Shown here: piece by piece, positions 43,324 through 45,961 of the stretch | Numbering within the stretch: position 1 is the first letter of the stretch | Layout of the letters: each line of letters begins with the position of its first letter | Assembly (NCBI GenBank): GCA_024636015.1 | Contig: JAGXHU010000068.1 | Location: forward strand, 1-45,961 | Reading direction: 5' to 3' | DNA length: 45,961 nucleotides | Source: Halothiobacillus sp. | GTDB taxonomy: Bacteria; Pseudomonadota; Gammaproteobacteria; Halothiobacillales; Halothiobacillaceae | Made by a program: the position numbers and the translations under genes | The notes under the pieces: model-generated | Told to the model about the DNA's origin: nothing | What the model saw: only the letters and a program-made list of their open reading frames with translations | Database searches by the model: none

Positions 43324-45155
43324 CCACAGCCGATGAACACGAACAGGATCACCTGGCCGCGCGCATACTGGTTGTCGACGATAATCCGATCAATCTGGAG
43401 GTATTATCTGAATTGCTGGAGATGACCGGATACACCCAGGTCACCCTGGAATCCAACCCCGTCCACGCTATCGACCACTGGCGCACACAGGATTTCGACT
43501 TGCTGTTGTTAGATATCCGCATGCCCCAGATGAGCGGGCATGAAGTCATGGCCGAACTGAAAAAAGACCTGGGGCCAAATGAGTATCTGCCGTGCATCGT
43601 CCTGACCGCACAAACGGACACCGACACCCAACAAAAAGCGCTGTCAGCCGGAGCCATCGACTTCATCACCAAGCCCTTCAACTTTGATGAGCTGCTCAAA
43701 CGCCTCAAGAATGCCCTCAACAATCGGCTGATCCATCGACGGCAAAAACAACAGCTCAACGAATTCGGTCAGCGGATCGATGCTCAGCAGCGTGCCTTGG
43801 CCGAGAAGGAACACGATCTGGCTTATCTGGCTACACACGACTCCGTGACCGGGTTGCTCAATCGCCGCGCCTTGATGACGCACTTGCGACAGATGCTGGA
43901 TGAATCCCCCCAGGCCATCACCTGCCTGTTAATCGAAGTCACCGATTCCGATCAATTACTCCTGATCGAAGGCGTCGATTCCGTTGATCTGTTCCTGCGC
44001 ACGGTGGCCACCCGCCTGAAATCCGTCCTGGACGACCATCTTGGTATCTGCGGCGTATGGGGTGGGCAAACGTTCCTCTGCCTGCTACCGGTCCAAGCCA
44101 AGATGGCGGAACCCATCGTGCAGCGCATGATGACTGCCGTCTTCGCCCCGGTGGAGCAAATCGACTTCGATATTTCCCTGCATGGGCGCTGCGGTTATGC
44201 CGAAATAGAACTGGACGACGACGGCACATTCCCACCTCGATCAGCCGACGAAGCCATCCGTCGCGCCGGATTTGCCCTGGCCAGCCTATCCAAAAACGGC
44301 AACGAGCTCAGCCGATTTTCTCCGATCATGGCGGAAGTTGCTTTTCGGCGGCACCAACTCGAACGGGATTTGAGCGTCGCCCTGACCCAGCCGGAACAAT
44401 TCTTTCTGGTCTATCAGCCCAAAGTCGATCTGGTGACGGAAACCATCGTCGGCTGTGAAGCGCTGGTGCGCTGGCAACACCCGAAACATGGCCTGATTCC
44501 GCCGATGGAGTTCATTTCCCTGGCCGAGGAAAAAGGACAAATCGTCGAGCTTGGCATGCTTGTCATCGAACATGCCCTGCGCTTCGTGCGCCAAATGATC
44601 GATACGACGGGCTACGCGATCCCGGTGGCGGTTAACGTATCCGGCTATCAATTTGAATTGATGCACGCCAAAAAAATGAATCTGGTGACAGAAATTCAAC
44701 GACGACTGCAACAATACCAAATCGAGCCGCGCTGGCTCGAAGTCGAAATCACCGAAACGGCCCTGATGAGTCGCTTTGATCTGGTGGTCAAACAGCTCGT
44801 TCAGCTGCGCGACATCGGCATCACGGTCGCTCTGGACGATTTTGGCACCGGGTACTCCTCATTTTCCTATCTCCAAAAACTGCCGATCACCACCCTGAAA
44901 ATTGACCGTTCATTTGTCGATAAAGCCTCGGCAGACACGCGGCAAACCACACTGCGCCGGTCCATCATCGTCATGGCCAAGGCACTGGATCTGTGCACCG
45001 TGGCAGAGGGTGTAGAAACGCTGGCGGATATTAATCTGCTCAAAAATCTGCGCTGCCCCCTGGCACAAGGGTATTATTACAGTCGGCCATTGGATGCTTC
45101 GGCCATGCTGGCCTTACTGCGCCTACCCGGAAAAATCCAGCCGGCACAAGGTTGA
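43320..45155 (+). CDS. Response regulator with degenerate GGDEF and intact EAL domain
   Basis: A 611-residue protein predicted to degrade cyclic di-GMP. The receiver domain has VVDDNPINLEVL and LLLLDIRMPQ (Asp65). A linker coiled coil leads to a GGDEF-like domain starting LAYLATHDSVTGLLNRRALM, whose active site reads GGQTF (248-252) and so should not make c-di-GMP. The EAL domain has CEALVRW (Glu380), NVSGYQF, EITETALM, DDFGTGYSS and KIDRSFV, then AEGVET; all key residues look intact. The 4-nt overlap (ATGA) with the hybrid kinase argues for stoichiometric expression and direct phosphorylation. Confidence 0.93.
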   Translation: MTTADEHEQDHLAARILVVDDNPINLEVLSELLEMTGYTQVTLESNPVHAIDHWRTQDFDLLLLDIRMPQMSGHEVMAELKKDLGPNEYLPCIVLTAQTDTDTQQKALSAGAIDFITKPFNFDELLKRLKNALNNRLIHRRQKQQLNEFGQRIDAQQRALAEKEHDLAYLATHDSVTGLLNRRALMTHLRQMLDESPQAITCLLIEVTDSDQLLLIEGVDSVDLFLRTVATRLKSVLDDHLGICGVWGGQTFLCLLPVQAKMAEPIVQRMMTAVFAPVEQIDFDISLHGRCGYAEIELDDDGTFPPRSADEAIRRAGFALASLSKNGNELSRFSPIMAEVAFRRHQLERDLSVALTQPEQFFLVYQPKVDLVTETIVGCEALVRWQHPKHGLIPPMEFISLAEEKGQIVELGMLVIEHALRFVRQMIDTTGYAIPVAVNVSGYQFELMHAKKMNLVTEIQRRLQQYQIEPRWLEVEITETALMSRFDLVVKQLVQLRDIGITVALDDFGTGYSSFSYLQKLPITTLKIDRSFVDKASADTRQTTLRRSIIVMAKALDLCTVAEGVETLADINLLKNLRCPLAQGYYYSRPLDASAMLALLRLPGKIQPAQG

Positions 45156-45237
45156 GCACAGCCGGTGATAACACCGAGTCGCTCGCCATCACGCCATTCG
45201 CATGCCCATCTACCCGAACATAAACACACACGAAATC

Positions 45238-45961
45238 ATGTCTCAAACTGCAAACGATGCTCGCCAAAACGCTCTCGATTACCATGCCCTGCCAATCCCG
45301 GGGAAAACGGCGACCGCGCTGACCAAACCGACGGCCACGGCCCAAGATCTGGCACTCGCCTACTCTCCCGGCGTGGCCGAACCCGTGCGCGCGATTGCCG
45401 CCAATCCGGCCGATGCATACCGCTACACCAACAAGGGCAACCTCGTTGCCGTGATCACCGATGGCTCGGCGATTTTGGGCCTAGGCAATCTGGGCGCGCT
45501 GGCCAGCAAGCCGGTGATGGAAGGCAAAGCGCTCCTTTTCAAGAAATTCGCCGATATCGATGCGGTGGACCTGGAAGTCGAAACCCAGGACCCGACCGAG
45601 TTCATCGATACGGTCAAGCGTCTGGGTGCCAGTTTTGGCGGCATCAACCTCGAAGACATCAGTGCGCCACGTTGTTTCGAGATCGAACGCGCCCTGATCG
45701 AGGCCATGGATATTCCGGTCTTCCACGACGATCAGCACGGCACGGCGATCATCATCGCGGCAGCACTAACCAATGCCCTGCGATTGCAGGGCAAAACGCT
45801 GGATGCGATCCGATTGGTGCTGGTGGGCGCAGGCGCCGCGGGCACCGCCACCCTGAATCTGCTCACCGACATGGGCCTGAACCGCTCGCAGCTTCGTGTC
45901 GTGGACCGGATCGGTGTACTGCACAAGGAGTTGCCCGACCTGCCGCCACACCATGCTGACG
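45238..45961 (+). CDS. maeB: NADP-dependent malic enzyme, N-terminal part (cut by window edge)
   Basis: Converts malate to pyruvate and CO2. From ATG at 45238 the frame reads LDYHALPIPGKTATALTKP, LALAYSPGVAEPVRAI, NLVAVITDGSAILGLGNLG, VMEGKALLFKKFADIDA and FHDDQHGTAIIIAAALTNA, then the NADP site LVLVGAGAAGTATLNLL. These are the malic enzyme N-domain and the start of the NAD(P) domain. About 241 codons are present; the rest, including any phosphotransacetylase-like tail of MaeB, is outside. No strong Shine-Dalgarno site is seen; the 82-nt spacer after the EAL gene lacks a terminator. Confidence 0.93.
   Translation, partial: MSQTANDARQNALDYHALPIPGKTATALTKPTATAQDLALAYSPGVAEPVRAIAANPADAYRYTNKGNLVAVITDGSAILGLGNLGALASKPVMEGKALLFKKFADIDAVDLEVETQDPTEFIDTVKRLGASFGGINLEDISAPRCFEIERALIEAMDIPVFHDDQHGTAIIIAAALTNALRLQGKTLDAIRLVLVGAGAAGTATLNLLTDMGLNRSQLRVVDRIGVLHKELPDLPPHHAD

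Overview
The window reads as chromosomal DNA of a gammaproteobacterium with fairly high GC. The left edge has the conserved order birA, coaX, tRNA-Thr(UGU), tRNA-Tyr(GUA), tRNA-Gly(UCC), tRNA-Thr(GGU), tuf. A persulfide dioxygenase, a sucrose synthesis operon, a LolCE-type exporter and type IV pilins fit a free-living, possibly halotolerant sulfur oxidiser of the Halothiobacillaceae kind. That placement is inference; no 16S rRNA or diagnostic lithotrophy operon is present.

Region 1 (1-9.7 kb, all minus strand) is housekeeping. It holds the tuf 5' end, four tRNAs, type III pantothenate kinase (TTG start overlapping birA), biotin protein ligase, an M61 peptidase with a PDZ domain, a SlyD-like FKBP isomerase, an AEC permease, thioredoxin, a LON-substrate-domain protein, Mpl (muropeptide recycling), a small membrane protein and an ETHE1-type persulfide dioxygenase. 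Region 2 (9.9-24.6 kb) has AmgK (amino-sugar kinase of wall recycling), a DUF4124 protein, an exported YyaL-like thioredoxin protein carrying a DsbD-alpha-like C-terminus, cyclopropane fatty acid synthase, HrpA helicase, a TauE/SafE-type membrane protein, three small or exported unknowns, and LolC/LolD.

Region 3 (24.75-29.3 kb) is a tight plus-strand operon with 4-nt overlaps: GH100 invertase, sucrose-phosphate synthase with a degenerate HAD tail, and sucrose-phosphate phosphatase. It can make and also cleave sucrose, most likely as a compatible solute or carbon reserve. Region 4 (29.3-32.7 kb) is accessory-looking. Two type IV pilin genes, each with a sigma-54-like promoter, flank mtgA, a decayed nucleotide-sugar dehydrogenase (wecC/tviB type) and about 0.5 kb of unexplained DNA that looks relatively A+T-rich. 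One pilin lacks a convincing start codon.

Region 5 (32.8-45.96 kb) has a YeeZ-like epimerase, a ProQ-family RNA chaperone, a CigR/RcnB-like exported protein, a small membrane protein, a Bax-inhibitor-1 family protein, an SDR enzyme coupled to cardiolipin synthase, an OmpA-family lipoprotein, then a two-gene signalling module (hybrid histidine kinase overlapping a REC-GGDEF(degenerate)-EAL phosphodiesterase), and the 5' part of a malic enzyme.

No CRISPR array, insertion sequence, prophage or rRNA gene was recognised. The points most worth a second look are the sucrose operon, the pilin/decayed-sugar locus, the exported YyaL-DsbD fusion and the kinase-EAL pair.
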